DNA of 52,104 bases. It comes from a virus. Shown one piece after another: positions 17,663-26,421 of the stretch. Location: IMG/VR virus record IMGVR_UViG_3300009011_000017, positions 1 through 52,104 of that record, one strand, 5' to 3'. The notes under the pieces were generated by a model. The model did no database searches and had not been told where the DNA came from. It saw only the letters and a list, made by a program, of their open reading frames with translations. Every line of letters begins with the position of its first letter. Positions within the stretch are counted from its first letter, which is position 1. Both the position numbers and the translations under genes were made by a program.

Positions 17663-18190
17663 TTAACGATTCCGTCTTGTAGTCGTATTCTCAGTCAAAG
17701 ACCGGCTAATTAAAGAGTTTGGATTTTTAATATCCTCACTTACTAATTTCGGTACCGCTCTTGGAAGCTGTTTATCCAACTCTTCTTTAACAATGATTCG
17801 AACAGTTTTCTCATCCAGTTGTTCTGCTTCAACTGTTGCACCACTTACCTGATTCACAACTTCAATTTTGAAATTGATTGTCGGAGAAGCAGATTCGATT
17901 GAAGGCATAATCTCAGCTTGAGGACGTGAAGTTTGTCCTAAAGTGAAATCCTGCACATCATCAAGATTTGACCTATCCTGAACTAAGCCATTTGAAGAGA
18001 AGTAAACTTTTCCATCATGGAAAAGATCGGAACTTGCTGAAGTAGAAGAATTTGAAATGTTCCTTCCGGTATATCCGCCATTAGCAAAGCCTTTAGTAAT
18101 AATCTGATTTTCTCGAACAGGTTGATTAAAAATATTCGAGATACTTTGACTATCATTAAAAGCTTTTGAGCTTAAGAAAGAACGATTAAG
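17663..18190 (-). pseudogene. C-terminal part of tape measure protein displaced by a -1 frameshift
   Basis: The frame is open for about 175 codons with no ATG and no good internal start except a weak GTG at 17956. It reads LNRSFLSSKAFNDSQS, then GFANGGYTGRNIS, then VYFSSNGLVQDRSNLDDVQD and a charged C-terminus ending TTTRRNR. GFANGGYTG echoes the GFADGGYTGSGG motif near the end of the main tape measure frame, so the two belong together. The upstream frame ends ENVLIVLS-stop; going back one base gives ENV followed by LNRSF. I infer a one-base deletion, or less likely a sequencing error, that removes about 175 residues from the tape measure C-terminus. Confidence 0.7.
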
Positions 18191-21100
18191 ACATTCTCTG
18201 TAGAAGTGTTGTTTTGAGCATGGTTATTGATAAATGCTTCAGGACCTGAGCTCTTGCGCATATTCTCGACTAAACCAACACCACCCCAACGGCGGATATC
18301 ATCCTGTGACCAGACCACCTCGCCTTTATGGACAATACCCGCAGCTTCATACTTACCACCAGAGCCAGTGTAACCACCATCCGCAAAGCCTTGATCCTTA
18401 ATTGCCCGGATGTTTGCAATAATGCTGACACCTTGTGCAACGGCCCCAGCAATCAAAGGTAAGTTGTAAGGGAAACCAACTTTTGAAGCTGCTGCGATAT
18501 TTTGCTGAATAGCAATACCTGCGGCTGCAATTGCATAAGCCTTATCCGCAGCAAACATAAGCTTGTACGCTTTGGATTGCTCACCAAACATAGAACCGAA
18601 CATAGATGTGACTGAACCCATCATTTGCCCACCAAGCGCAATCTGAGCGTTTAATCTATCTTGTTGATACTTGTCTTCAACATCCTTAGTGTTCTGGGCA
18701 AATTCGTTGTAAATTTGACTTCTTTGCTCTTGAGCAGCTTGAATAATGGCAGTCTTCTGATTTTCAAAGTCCTGTTGCTGAATTAATCCAGCTTCCATTT
18801 GTGCATTCAAGCCATCCAGACCGTTTTGTTCATCTAAATCAGCTGCTGCATATTGGCTATCAGCCAAATCATTTGCAGCACCCAAGCGGCTAAACCGTTC
18901 CTGATCCTGTCTATAGAACTCACTGGTACCATTCATATCAGCCTGAATCCCACCCCAGTTTTGAACAGCGTTATTAACTTTGTCGCGTGTTTCTTTGTCC
19001 TGGGTAGCTTTAGACAATGCGATTAGTTTTTGACGTTCTTCAATTGAAAGTTTTGAGTTCTTAAGGATTTCTTCCCTTTCAAGTCTATAGCGCTCCTGCA
19101 TGGCTTGAGTTTCGGAAAGCAGAGATAAACGTGCTTGAAATAAGCGTTGTTCTTGGGCTAATTTCATAAGCGCGTTTTCTTGCTGATATTGCTGTTCCAA
19201 CAATTCCACTGCCTGTTTCTGTTCAGACTTACTTAATTCAATGTCATGAGCCGCATTAAATTTCCTGCGATCAAAATTTTCTTTTAGCAACTCGGCTTCG
19301 GTTTTCTGGAACTCCTTATAGTCCTCTAGTTTGCTTCTAATGGCTTGTTTGGCGATCGCAATATCATTATCAGCACGGCGATTTAATTCTGCCTTGATTT
19401 CGGCTGTACGTTCAGGTGTAAAGCCAGCTTTGTCGACCTCCTCTAACCTTGTCTTTCTGTTATTGTTAATTCGTTCTACTTCGGTGGCCACTTCATTTTC
19501 TAGTGACAGCTGAAGGTCCTGCTGACGATCAAGTTGTGATTGAATATCTCCTGAAGCTTTATCGCTTCCTTTACTTGCCCCACCTTTAACCTTGCTTTGC
19601 ATACTTGGTGATTGGTGAAGAAGTTTTAAGGATACACCATCCTCAAATATCACCTCACTGACATAACCACCACCTTTACTATCGTAATGGGTCTTAATGT
19701 CTTTCACCGCAACATTAGTCGTGATTGGTGTGCCTTCAGGCATCGAAAAATCTATACCCTTATGAAATGAAGAAGCCCCTTTGGTAGGGGCTTTTCGTGG
19801 ACCATAATTGGAACTGATCTTATAATTGGATAGAGGTTTGCCACCTGCCTGCAAGCGGGCCAGATGTTCATTAGAAACCTTCTGCCCAGACATTGAGCCA
19901 CCATAACGAACATCAAGATGAGGACCTGTACCAATACCAGATTGGCCAGAAACACCAACTAGGCGTTTTGTGATTTTTTCCTGTTTTTCTAGCTCTCTTG
20001 TTCGCTCCTTGTCCTTATTTACAAGTGCTTCAAGCGCACTTTCCTGACCTACAATCCCTTTAATTATTTTGTCTTGCTCAACAGTAACTCCAGAATAACC
20101 TTTTTTCTGGTTTTCTCGATATGTTTGCAATAACAAATCTGCTTCTTCAACTGATCTACCGTATTTTTTGATAAGTGTAGTTTTGAAAGCAGCATCCCAC
20201 TTACGATCAGCTAAAGTTTTATTGATATCTTTAAGCTTGTCGTGGAGTTGATTAACCTCAGTTACAGCATTTTTAGCTCCTTGCCCAACATCGTTTAAAC
20301 CTGCTCTAGCATTTGCTCCAGTTGTTCTTACTAAGTTTAACTCAGCATTAGTTTTGTTAACTGCAATAGTGTTTTCATCAACTTTCTTCTTACTGTCAAC
20401 TAACTGATTAATCTGGTCTGAATTAATAAAATCTAATTGATTTAGTCTTTCAAATGCCTGATTTACTCCTATTGTTTCAGTAGTTAATTCTGCCCAGATG
20501 CGATATGCCTCTGTACTCTTTTTATTGCTATCAGCAATAGTTTGCGTCAATGCTAAGAATTCATTCTGTGATTTTTTAAGTTGAGCTGACTGAGAGTTTA
20601 ATTGCTTAGTTAGTTCTCCTTCAGCTGCACGCTTTTGTGCACCATTGAGTTTAGTAAGTTCATCTGCTGCCATTCCAGCATAACGCGTCTGATCCTTAAA
20701 CATGTCATTGGCTTCATTGCCATTATCACGCATCAACAAATATCCAGCAGCCAAGGTAGCTACTGTTATTCCCATACCTACTGGACCACCCAAAACACCT
20801 AATAAACTACGGCCCGCACCTAACATAGAACCTGTTAGTCCAACTGCTGCTTTCTGAGCCGTTGCATTACGTGTTTGGGCAACTGCTAAAGTAGTCTCTG
20901 CTGCAGCAAGTTCACGTGTTACCTGAGCTTCTATTTTCTTAATCTCTGCCATACGTGTAATAGATTGAGTGCGCCCAACTGAATTGATCTGTGATTTTAA
21001 GCGTTCCGCCTCTAATGCTTTTTCCGCAGTCAACGCAGTTAAAGTAGCTTGAGTATTTGCGACTTGAGCTTGGGCAGACTTAACAGCAGATGAGGATTCA

Positions 21101-22062
21101 GCCAACTCAGCCAATGCTTTTGAACGACTTGCCTGAATGCTTGCAGTAGTTGCAGCTATATCAGCATAAACAGCTAATGATTTGGCAGTAATTGCTTTCG
21201 TGACATATCCAATACCAATTACGAAAGCACCATCCGCAATCAAATCCAAATTCATTGCAAGAATTTGAATAGCTCCAGCTAAAGACTGTGCAGCGCCCGA
21301 ACCCTGCCCAGTTTCACCTACAAATTTAGTAATCCCATTACTCAGCATCTCAAGAGATGCGCCAATAGTTTTATTAGTTTTGCCATAAAGCTGTTCAACA
21401 CTATCGCCAGCTTTTAATAAGGCTTTAGTAATAACTTCACCAGTGAGTTTTCCATCAAGCATCATTTGACGGAGTTCACCACGAGTTACGCCTAACCCTT
21501 TTGCCATCGCATTTAGAAGTCCACCTGCACCATCAACAAGGCTGTTATATTCTTCCGCACGTAAAATATTCCCATCAAGGCTCTGACCATATTGAAAGAG
21601 TGCAGCTGCAGCTGATTCAGTATTTGAACCACTAATAGCTACAGCTTTCGAAGTAATTTCAGTAAGTTTCGCTGTTTGTTCTTGAGTTAAATTTAGTGTT
21701 TTTGCATTGGACATATATTTTGAGTACACATCATTGACCGCACTCCAAGATGAAGCAGAACGCTGTGCAATTTCAAAAGTATCATCCATTGCCTGATTTA
21801 ATTCTTTTTGATTACTAGTCACTAATTTTAATTTGTTATTAATACCAGTGTAGAGGTCCATCTTACTAATAGCAGCCCCTACTGTTACTAGCCCAGCCAT
21901 ATAACCTGCTAATGTGCGAGTAGCAACAGACATACGGTCCATGGACTTAGAGGCAAAGTCGCCATTCTTTTCAATACTATTGAGCTCATTGCCTAGATTG
22001 CGCGCGTTACGTTCAGCATTTTGCGAATCAATAACAATGACCAGACGGGATTCTTGTGCCAT
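18172..22062 (-). CDS. tail tape measure protein (main frame)
   Basis: 1296 residues, the longest gene here, as expected for the protein that sets tail length. The N-terminal region (NLGNELNSIEKNGDFASKS, ASSWSAVNDVYSKYMSNAK, LVDGAGGLLNAMAKGLGV) is the typical tape measure domain. A hydrophobic stretch follows (MLGAGRSLLGVLGGPVGMGI, ~420). Long Gln/Glu/Arg-rich coiled coil fills residues ~880-1100. A peptidase-M23-like segment (SNYGPRKAPTKGASSFHKGIDFS, GTPI, ~750-790) suggests peptidoglycan cleavage during DNA entry. The frame stops early at 18172 while the natural C-terminus continues in the -1 frame. Preceded by a terminator hairpin and CTGGAGAAAAG. Confidence 0.9.
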   Translation of the reverse strand: MAQESRLVIVIDSQNAERNARNLGNELNSIEKNGDFASKSMDRMSVATRTLAGYMAGLVTVGAAISKMDLYTGINNKLKLVTSNQKELNQAMDDTFEIAQRSASSWSAVNDVYSKYMSNAKTLNLTQEQTAKLTEITSKAVAISGSNTESAAAALFQYGQSLDGNILRAEEYNSLVDGAGGLLNAMAKGLGVTRGELRQMMLDGKLTGEVITKALLKAGDSVEQLYGKTNKTIGASLEMLSNGITKFVGETGQGSGAAQSLAGAIQILAMNLDLIADGAFVIGIGYVTKAITAKSLAVYADIAATTASIQASRSKALAELAESSSAVKSAQAQVANTQATLTALTAEKALEAERLKSQINSVGRTQSITRMAEIKKIEAQVTRELAAAETTLAVAQTRNATAQKAAVGLTGSMLGAGRSLLGVLGGPVGMGITVATLAAGYLLMRDNGNEANDMFKDQTRYAGMAADELTKLNGAQKRAAEGELTKQLNSQSAQLKKSQNEFLALTQTIADSNKKSTEAYRIWAELTTETIGVNQAFERLNQLDFINSDQINQLVDSKKKVDENTIAVNKTNAELNLVRTTGANARAGLNDVGQGAKNAVTEVNQLHDKLKDINKTLADRKWDAAFKTTLIKKYGRSVEEADLLLQTYRENQKKGYSGVTVEQDKIIKGIVGQESALEALVNKDKERTRELEKQEKITKRLVGVSGQSGIGTGPHLDVRYGGSMSGQKVSNEHLARLQAGGKPLSNYKISSNYGPRKAPTKGASSFHKGIDFSMPEGTPITTNVAVKDIKTHYDSKGGGYVSEVIFEDGVSLKLLHQSPSMQSKVKGGASKGSDKASGDIQSQLDRQQDLQLSLENEVATEVERINNNRKTRLEEVDKAGFTPERTAEIKAELNRRADNDIAIAKQAIRSKLEDYKEFQKTEAELLKENFDRRKFNAAHDIELSKSEQKQAVELLEQQYQQENALMKLAQEQRLFQARLSLLSETQAMQERYRLEREEILKNSKLSIEERQKLIALSKATQDKETRDKVNNAVQNWGGIQADMNGTSEFYRQDQERFSRLGAANDLADSQYAAADLDEQNGLDGLNAQMEAGLIQQQDFENQKTAIIQAAQEQRSQIYNEFAQNTKDVEDKYQQDRLNAQIALGGQMMGSVTSMFGSMFGEQSKAYKLMFAADKAYAIAAAGIAIQQNIAAASKVGFPYNLPLIAGAVAQGVSIIANIRAIKDQGFADGGYTGSGGKYEAAGIVHKGEVVWSQDDIRRWGGVGLVENMRKSSGPEAFINNHAQNNTSTENVLIVLS

Positions 22063-22083
22063 TTTTACTTTTCTCCAGGCAAT

Positions 22084-22107
22084 AAAAAACCCCGCAAATG
22101 CGGGGTT
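22084..22107 (-). terminator. terminator before tape measure gene
   Basis: ACCCCGC/GCGGGGT with AAAT loop and six A on the low side. Strong hairpin separating the exported-protein cluster from the tape measure ribosome binding site. Confidence 0.8.
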
Positions 22108-22122
22108 TAAGGTTTGTTAAGA

Positions 22123-22449
22123 CTAAGACAAATTATTAATACAGCTTATGAATTTATCTTTGGAAAATTCATTAATCTCTTCACGTTGTTTTTCTTTAGT
22201 ACTATATTGAGGTCGTTCATAAGCATCTAAAATATATTTTTTGCTTAATTTTTTTTGATTCACACTTGCACTAGTCTTTTCTAAAGAATAAAACATAACC
22301 TTAATAGAAACACCATCTTGCCTGTTAGTCATAACCATTTCAGCATAATCATAGATCCCTCTACAAAAGCTTTCCTTCATATTTTCATTTGCTGAAACGT
22401 AACTCGAACTCAAGATTAAACAACTTCCTATGAGAGCAATCCTCTTCAT
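22123..22449 (-). CDS. small exported protein of unknown function
   Basis: 108 residues. Signal peptide MKRIALIGSCLILSSSYVSA with a probable cleavage after SANA/SAN. Two Cys remain in the mature part (ESFCRGIYD and FISCINN), which may form a disulfide in the periplasm. The start overlaps the stop of the gene at 22446 by four bases (ATGA), so the two are translated together. No family recognised. It lies in the middle of the tail operon but is not a tail protein by composition; it is probable cargo. Confidence 0.75.
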   Translation of the reverse strand: MKRIALIGSCLILSSSYVSANENMKESFCRGIYDYAEMVMTNRQDGVSIKVMFYSLEKTSASVNQKKLSKKYILDAYERPQYSTKEKQREEINEFSKDKFISCINNLS

Positions 22450-22988
22450 CTCGTTACACCTTTATCATACATTCTCATACTAGTTCCTAATCCAGATTGT
22501 GTGATTTCTATCAAATAATCCTTACATTTATAATGATATTCATTGACTTCACCGTATCTAGGATCAGTTTCTTGAGTCAAACTCCAACCAACTTTAGGTA
22601 AACCATATAAGGTTATAAGGGCATCTTTAACTTTGGCAACTGGAAAATCATCCATTCTTAGACTTAATCCAAAACTCAAAATTTTATAATTTTTTGGATC
22701 ATAGGTTATGAAGTTAAAATCACTAATTGGTTGACTACCTAACCAAATATCATTTGTCCTATTTAAGATAGAAACACGATATTCCTTTGACCCTTTTTTG
22801 TTAAAAACATCATTCTCAAGTTCAAGCCTTCTATAATCCTTTGATGCTAATTCCTTAACTGATTTCCCCAACCCCACATCACCCACAATAATTTTATCTT
22901 TTGAAATCTCACAACTACCGAGGTTTTTATTTTCTGCCCATAAAGACGAAGACAAACAAATTAACCCTAACAAAATAATTTTTTTCAT
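22446..22988 (-). CDS. exported protein of unknown function
   Basis: 180 residues from the ATG at 22988, chosen because it starts a clean signal peptide (MKKIILLGLICLSSSLWAEN, cleavage after LWA) and follows GGAAAAATTA; upstream starts add only MIMEKL. The mature part has two Cys (GSCEISK, HYKCKDY) and a beta-rich pattern (VGLGKSVKELASK, YKILSFGLSLRMDDFPVAKV). No known family is recognised. Coupled to the small exported protein downstream, suggesting a two-protein periplasmic function. Confidence 0.75.
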   Translation of the reverse strand: MKKIILLGLICLSSSLWAENKNLGSCEISKDKIIVGDVGLGKSVKELASKDYRRLELENDVFNKKGSKEYRVSILNRTNDIWLGSQPISDFNFITYDPKNYKILSFGLSLRMDDFPVAKVKDALITLYGLPKVGWSLTQETDPRYGEVNEYHYKCKDYLIEITQSGLGTSMRMYDKGVTR

Positions 22989-23062
22989 TAATTTTTCCAT
23001 TATCACAGTAAGTAGTAGAATTTAGTATTTAACAAAATGAACAACTTTAAATTACCGCAATT

Positions 23063-23497
23063 TTAAGATTCTTCTATCAAGTCATCTTTTAACATTTGCG
23101 TATTATTCCCAAACTTTGAGTTTTTACATACATAATTAAAAACTGTATCCTCAACCGACCCAGAAACTATATTGTTAGGCCCTATTATCGAATCACTAGT
23201 TTCAAGTATATTGCCTTGTTTATCATAAGCTATACCCTTAACCGTAGTGGATGTTCTTGAACTGCAAAAATAATAGTCTAGTGTCTTATATTCCGTAACT
23301 ATCCCACTATCTAACTGTTCTTTTATATTATTTACCTTTGACCAAACACTTACAGAATTATCATTTGAATGATAATTTAATGTTTCAATATCTAAATATG
23401 TACGTACATCATCTGTTGATTCCGCTACTAATTTCCAGTCTGCTGCATAACCTAGATTAGAAGTTATAAATCCTATAATTAAAATAAAAGCTTTCAC
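23063..23497 (-). CDS. exported protein with surface-adhesin-E-like domain
   Basis: 144 residues from the GTG at 23497 (signal peptide VKAFILIIGFITSNLGYA), chosen because GGGTGA precedes it; an ATG four codons upstream is the alternative. The mature sequence starts ADWKLVAESTDDVRTYLD and contains SVSVWSKVNNI and two Cys (YYFCSSR, NYVCKNS). This pattern resembles the surface-adhesin protein E-like domain, a small periplasmic/surface fold common in Acinetobacter and Neisseria. In a phage tail operon it is likely lysogenic cargo or an envelope-modifying factor made late. Confidence 0.7.
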   Translation of the reverse strand: MKAFILIIGFITSNLGYAADWKLVAESTDDVRTYLDIETLNYHSNDNSVSVWSKVNNIKEQLDSGIVTEYKTLDYYFCSSRTSTTVKGIAYDKQGNILETSDSIIGPNNIVSGSVEDTVFNYVCKNSKFGNNTQMLKDDLIEES

Positions 23498-23596
23498 GGA
23501 ATCACCCATTTTTAAAAATGTTTTAATTTAACAATCGCATACTTTTAAGGCAATAAAAAATTATAATCTCTAGTATTTTTGATTAATAAATCAGTT

Positions 23597-23938
23597 TTAA
23601 CCACAATTAATAACAAATGCTTTTTCATAAAAGCTAATCACGGCCTCAAAATCTCTTAATAAAATTTCCTCTGTGTAATTCTGTGAAAGCTTGAGTAAAG
23701 CTGGCATGTACTGCTTTTTATAGACTTCAGGGTATGTGTTGCACAATATCTCCTGCTTCCGTTGAAGTGGTATATCTCGATTATTTAGGTCATCGAGCAT
23801 CTTCCCTATTTCTTTATCCGCACTCATAAATTGCGCTTCAACAGAAGGAGGAAGTGCCCTATTTTCCACTTGTTTAGTGCAGCTAACTAAATTTAAAGAG
23901 ATCACCAAACAAGAAGATAAGAAATTTGAACTTCTCAT
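23597..23938 (-). CDS. putative lipoprotein
   Basis: 113 residues. Hydrophobic N-terminus ending in a lipobox-like LVSC (Cys20) with TKQVEN after it, so probable lipidation and outer- or inner-membrane anchoring. The mature part is helical with two Cys (ILCNTYPEV and VINCG at the end). It overlaps the start codon of the membrane protein upstream in transcription (stop of that gene at 23935). Function unknown. Lipoproteins in this position of lambdoid operons can block receptor use by other phages, but that is analogy only. Confidence 0.7.
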   Translation of the reverse strand: MRSSNFLSSCLVISLNLVSCTKQVENRALPPSVEAQFMSADKEIGKMLDDLNNRDIPLQRKQEILCNTYPEVYKKQYMPALLKLSQNYTEEILLRDFEAVISFYEKAFVINCG

Positions 23939-24243
23939 CTTCCGTACTTTCTCTTTTTTAGACGATCATGCAGCCCAATCACTTCAAAAAAACCATGAAC
24001 AGCAATAATTAATGGTAATACAACTACTCCCCAACGGAGTGTGTCAAAGTTTCTTAATATAAGTTCATATAAAGGATAAGAATTAAAGATTTGGAAATTC
24101 GCAAACCACTTTAAACATGGAAAGAAAAGAAAAACCACTGCAACCATCAATACTAGATAAATCATCATTAAATAGAAGACTCTTGGAAATTCTTCAAAGA
24201 CATCATTTAATGCCCACAACTTATCTATAAGTTTTTCAAACAT
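23935..24243 (-). CDS. membrane protein of unknown function
   Basis: 102 residues with two membrane segments: VFYLMMIYLVLMVAVVFLFF (residues ~22-41) and WGVVVLPLIIAVHGFFEVIG (~71-90). A basic C-terminal tail follows (LHDRLKKRKYGR). The stop overlaps the start of the lipoprotein gene by four bases, so the pair is translationally coupled. No family recognised. The coupling with a lipoprotein suggests an envelope complex. Confidence 0.7.
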   Translation of the reverse strand: MFEKLIDKLWALNDVFEEFPRVFYLMMIYLVLMVAVVFLFFPCLKWFANFQIFNSYPLYELILRNFDTLRWGVVVLPLIIAVHGFFEVIGLHDRLKKRKYGR

Positions 24244-24332
24244 ACATTCCCCAATTGAATATAAAGTTATTAAAATTAAATATTTATGGGTTGTATCTTA
24301 CACAAAACATTAGATTAGGAAAAGATAGATAT

Positions 24333-24353
24333 TAAAAAACCACCCGAAGGTGG
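24333..24353 (-). terminator. terminator after small membrane peptide gene
   Basis: CCACC/GGTGG stem, CGAA tetraloop, six A on the low side. It separates the 37-residue peptide gene from the membrane protein/lipoprotein pair. Confidence 0.75.
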
Positions 24354-24377
24354 CTTAATTACCTTTAATTCATAAAC

Positions 24378-24491
24378 TTAAATAGGGTTAATATAGTAGA
24401 AATATATAATAAGGCTGGCTAACAAAAAGCTTGCAAGAATTAAATATGTATCTACTGTATTAAAGCTTTTAAGAAATTTTAAAATATCCAT
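24378..24491 (-). CDS. 37-residue single-pass membrane peptide
   Basis: ATG at 24491 with AAGGAG ten bases upstream; stop TAA at 24378. The peptide reads MDILKFLKSFNTVDTY, followed by a strong hydrophobic segment (LILASFLLASLIIYFYY) and a short tail NPI. Its own terminator lies 25 bases downstream, so it looks like a complete small gene. It lies between the tail chaperone genes and the exported-protein cluster. Possible roles include a regulator of holin or of the neighbouring membrane proteins. No homologue is known to me. Confidence 0.55.
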   Translation of the reverse strand: MDILKFLKSFNTVDTYLILASFLLASLIIYFYYINPI

Positions 24492-24595
24492 AAGTTACAA
24501 ACTCCTTAAATACATACTAAAATTATTACACAAATTTACATTAAGCTGCATAACCTGTAATTTAACTGCATAAATATTCATCAATAAATAGATTT

Positions 24596-25359
24596 TTACT
24601 TTTGAGGCTTAGATGAGATCTTCTTATGAGCCTCTTCAATAAATAGATTATCCAAAGCAAAAATACAGTCATTGAAGATATGAACATCAACTGGCATATC
24701 ATTATGCTCAGCATAGACATTGATAGCCTGCTGATCTAAGCATAACGGTACACTTTGCTCATATCGTCTAGATCTGATGATCGTGTAAAAGGCTGCAAGA
24801 ATTGAATCAGCTGCATAAGAATATTCTGGAGGATCCGGAATATATCCACCTAAGAATTTGATTTGTTCGATTTCGTGCGGCGTTTTCGACGCATAGGTTT
24901 TTCGATACTTGTAGAGTTCGATGACTTTCCCAAAATTGTCGCCTTGTCTCTGTCGGCGTCCTCCTGGATCTTCTGTGCTTGCTCTTTAATGAACGACCAG
25001 ATCAATAGACCAATATCTCCAAGGTTAAGCAGCTTAGATGCATTCTCAGGCGTGTAAGGTTGATCTATTTCTACTGTTTCACCTTCTTCTACTTCAGCAA
25101 AAACAACACCCTTCCAGTCTTCTATTAAATGCGCTCCAGCTGCATCTAATAAAAGCTCATGATAAAGCTTTCCGTTTTCATCTTTTACCATCACATCATA
25201 GCCTTTAGACGAGATCTGATTCCCTGCTTTTTCTAACGCAACTTGGAAAGGTTTATAACCGATCCCACGAATTTTAAACTCAGCTTGTCCACCTGCAGTT
25301 TCAAACGTGCACCACTTAGATACTTCTGAGCTTCGAACAATTCCGACTTTTAAAGCCAT
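24596..25359 (-). CDS. tail assembly chaperone, frameshift fusion product (GT-like)
   Basis: This product forms if ribosomes slip -1 at GGGAAAG (24925-24931). The first 145 residues come from the G-like frame, then 109 residues from the -1 frame, 254 in all. The -1 frame reads VIELYKYRKTYASKTPHEIE, then IKFLGGYIPDPPEYSYAADS and ends KKISSKPQK. It has no usable ATG, GTG or TTG start of its own near the junction, so frameshifting is the only sensible way to express it. In lambda, GT recruits tail tube subunits to the tape measure. Position between tail tube and tape measure is exactly as expected. Confidence 0.82.
24850..25359 (-). CDS. tail assembly chaperone, G-like
   Basis: 169 residues in the zero frame, ending with a basic Lys/Arg/Ser tail (KPMRRKRRTKSNKSNS) that is the default read-through of the slippery site. 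The N-terminal part (MALKVGIVRSSEVSKWCTFE, FKIRGIGYKPFQVALEKAG) is typical of lambda-G-type chaperones of Acinetobacter phages. It is made in excess over the fusion and coats the tape measure before tube polymerisation. It starts after a terminator-like hairpin and AGAGGTAG. Confidence 0.82.
   Translation of the reverse strand: MALKVGIVRSSEVSKWCTFETAGGQAEFKIRGIGYKPFQVALEKAGNQISSKGYDVMVKDENGKLYHELLLDAAGAHLIEDWKGVVFAEVEEGETVEIDQPYTPENASKLLNLGDIGLLIWSFIKEQAQKIQEDADRDKATILGKSSNSTSIEKPMRRKRRTKSNKSNS
24925..24931 (-). promoter_or_regulatory. -1 programmed frameshift site GGGAAAG
   Basis: On the - strand the heptamer GGGAAAG is in the required phase (third base of TTG, then GGA AAG). It is identical to the lambda G-T slippery sequence. 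Slippage gives GGG AAA GTC and opens the downstream frame. Confidence 0.85.
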
Positions 25360-25385
25360 AACTACCTCTGAAATTTAGGAAATAC

Positions 25386-25413
25386 AAAAGCCCATGGGAT
25401 TCCATAGGCTTTT
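25386..25413 (-). terminator. hairpin between tail tube and chaperone genes
   Basis: AAAAGCC and GGCTTTT arms with inner ATGG/CCAT pairing. Flanked by A and T tracts, so possibly bidirectional. Confidence 0.65.
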
Positions 25414-25430
25414 AGGTTTATTAATTTGAA

Positions 25431-26348
25431 TTACACAAGCGCTCGTACAATCGTCGGAGCTGTACGGACTTGAGCAAAGTTGATATCTAAAGTGATGATG
25501 TCATCACCACCGCCGTCTGGGTGATTAGCTTCCATTACTTCCAATTGAGGAAAGTTGAATGAGTACTTACTGCCTTTGCTGTCTTTAATATCAAATGTTA
25601 GTGTGAATACATCACGGGTTTTAATGGCATCAATCCAACCTGCTGCTGTGGCAGAGAACATGAATGAAGCATTCGCTTCGATATCCATCATCTTCTCTAA
25701 ATAGAACTCTGGTGTGTACTTACCTGAACCGATACAGCGGATTGCTTCCAGATTGTTGTTAAGTGAAAGCGTGAGTGACTGCAAACACGCCTTACCTTGA
25801 ATTGATTGACCATTCACAAGCAAGTTTTCAACGTTTGGCATGCTGACCAATGGGCGGCTTGATGCAGCTACTGGATTGGTAACTGGGTTTACTTGCTGAC
25901 GAGTAAATGAATTACCAACCAAGCCAAAGTTACCAGTAATCTTTCCTGTGGTCTGAATAGTGATTTCACCCGTATTTACCTGAACACCACGGTAAATAAA
26001 GACCTGACCAACATCTTCAAAGACTTTAACCAGGGTAAAAGATTTACGAACTGTGCCACCAAAGCTTAAAGCATTGGCTGCCCAGTTATTGAAGGCCAAA
26101 GCACTCAAGAATAAATCGAATGTTCCTACAGATAATTCAAACTCTAATTGACCAGCTACTTCAGCTTCAGTAACTACACCTCCCTGACGAAAGCGTGAAT
26201 CTACAACTTCACTGCTTTCTTCAGTGGATACGTTTTCAGATAATCCGTCACTCACACGGCGAACGACGTACCAGATTGGATTAGCTGGGGTTGTTCCCAG
26301 TACTGCTTCTTCACAAGCATATAATCGAATTTTTGCGCCTGAACTCAT
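25431..26348 (-). CDS. major tail tube protein
   Basis: 305 residues. Typical phage tail tube sequence: MSSGAKIRLYACEEAVLGTT, VVDSRFRQGGVVTEAEVAGQ, TFDLFLSALAFNNWAANAL, and a C-terminal beta sandwich (FTLTFDIKDSKGSKYSFNFP). It polymerises into the tail tube around the tape measure. High expression is expected; it begins after a strong hairpin with TTTTGGAGAACTATAAATG. The only tube-like protein in the window, consistent with a non-contractile siphovirus tail, since no sheath gene is seen. Confidence 0.88.
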   Translation of the reverse strand: MSSGAKIRLYACEEAVLGTTPANPIWYVVRRVSDGLSENVSTEESSEVVDSRFRQGGVVTEAEVAGQLEFELSVGTFDLFLSALAFNNWAANALSFGGTVRKSFTLVKVFEDVGQVFIYRGVQVNTGEITIQTTGKITGNFGLVGNSFTRQQVNPVTNPVAASSRPLVSMPNVENLLVNGQSIQGKACLQSLTLSLNNNLEAIRCIGSGKYTPEFYLEKMMDIEANASFMFSATAAGWIDAIKTRDVFTLTFDIKDSKGSKYSFNFPQLEVMEANHPDGGGDDIITLDINFAQVRTAPTIVRALV

Positions 26349-26378
26349 TTATAGTTCTCCAAAATTTAGGCATAAAAA

Positions 26379-26399
26379 AACCCGCTGTTTAAGCGGGTT
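26379..26399 (-). terminator. terminator before tail tube gene
   Basis: AACCCGCT/AGCGGGTT eight-base stem with five-base loop and seven A on the low side; U-run followed directly by the tail tube leader. Confidence 0.8.
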
Positions 26400-26421
26400 A
26401 TTAAAGTGTTTCGTCTGTGTC

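Noticed and set aside
18172-18200. Programmed -1 frameshift in the tape measure gene
   Set aside because: No X-XXY-YYZ heptamer in the right phase near the overlap; an indel is simpler.
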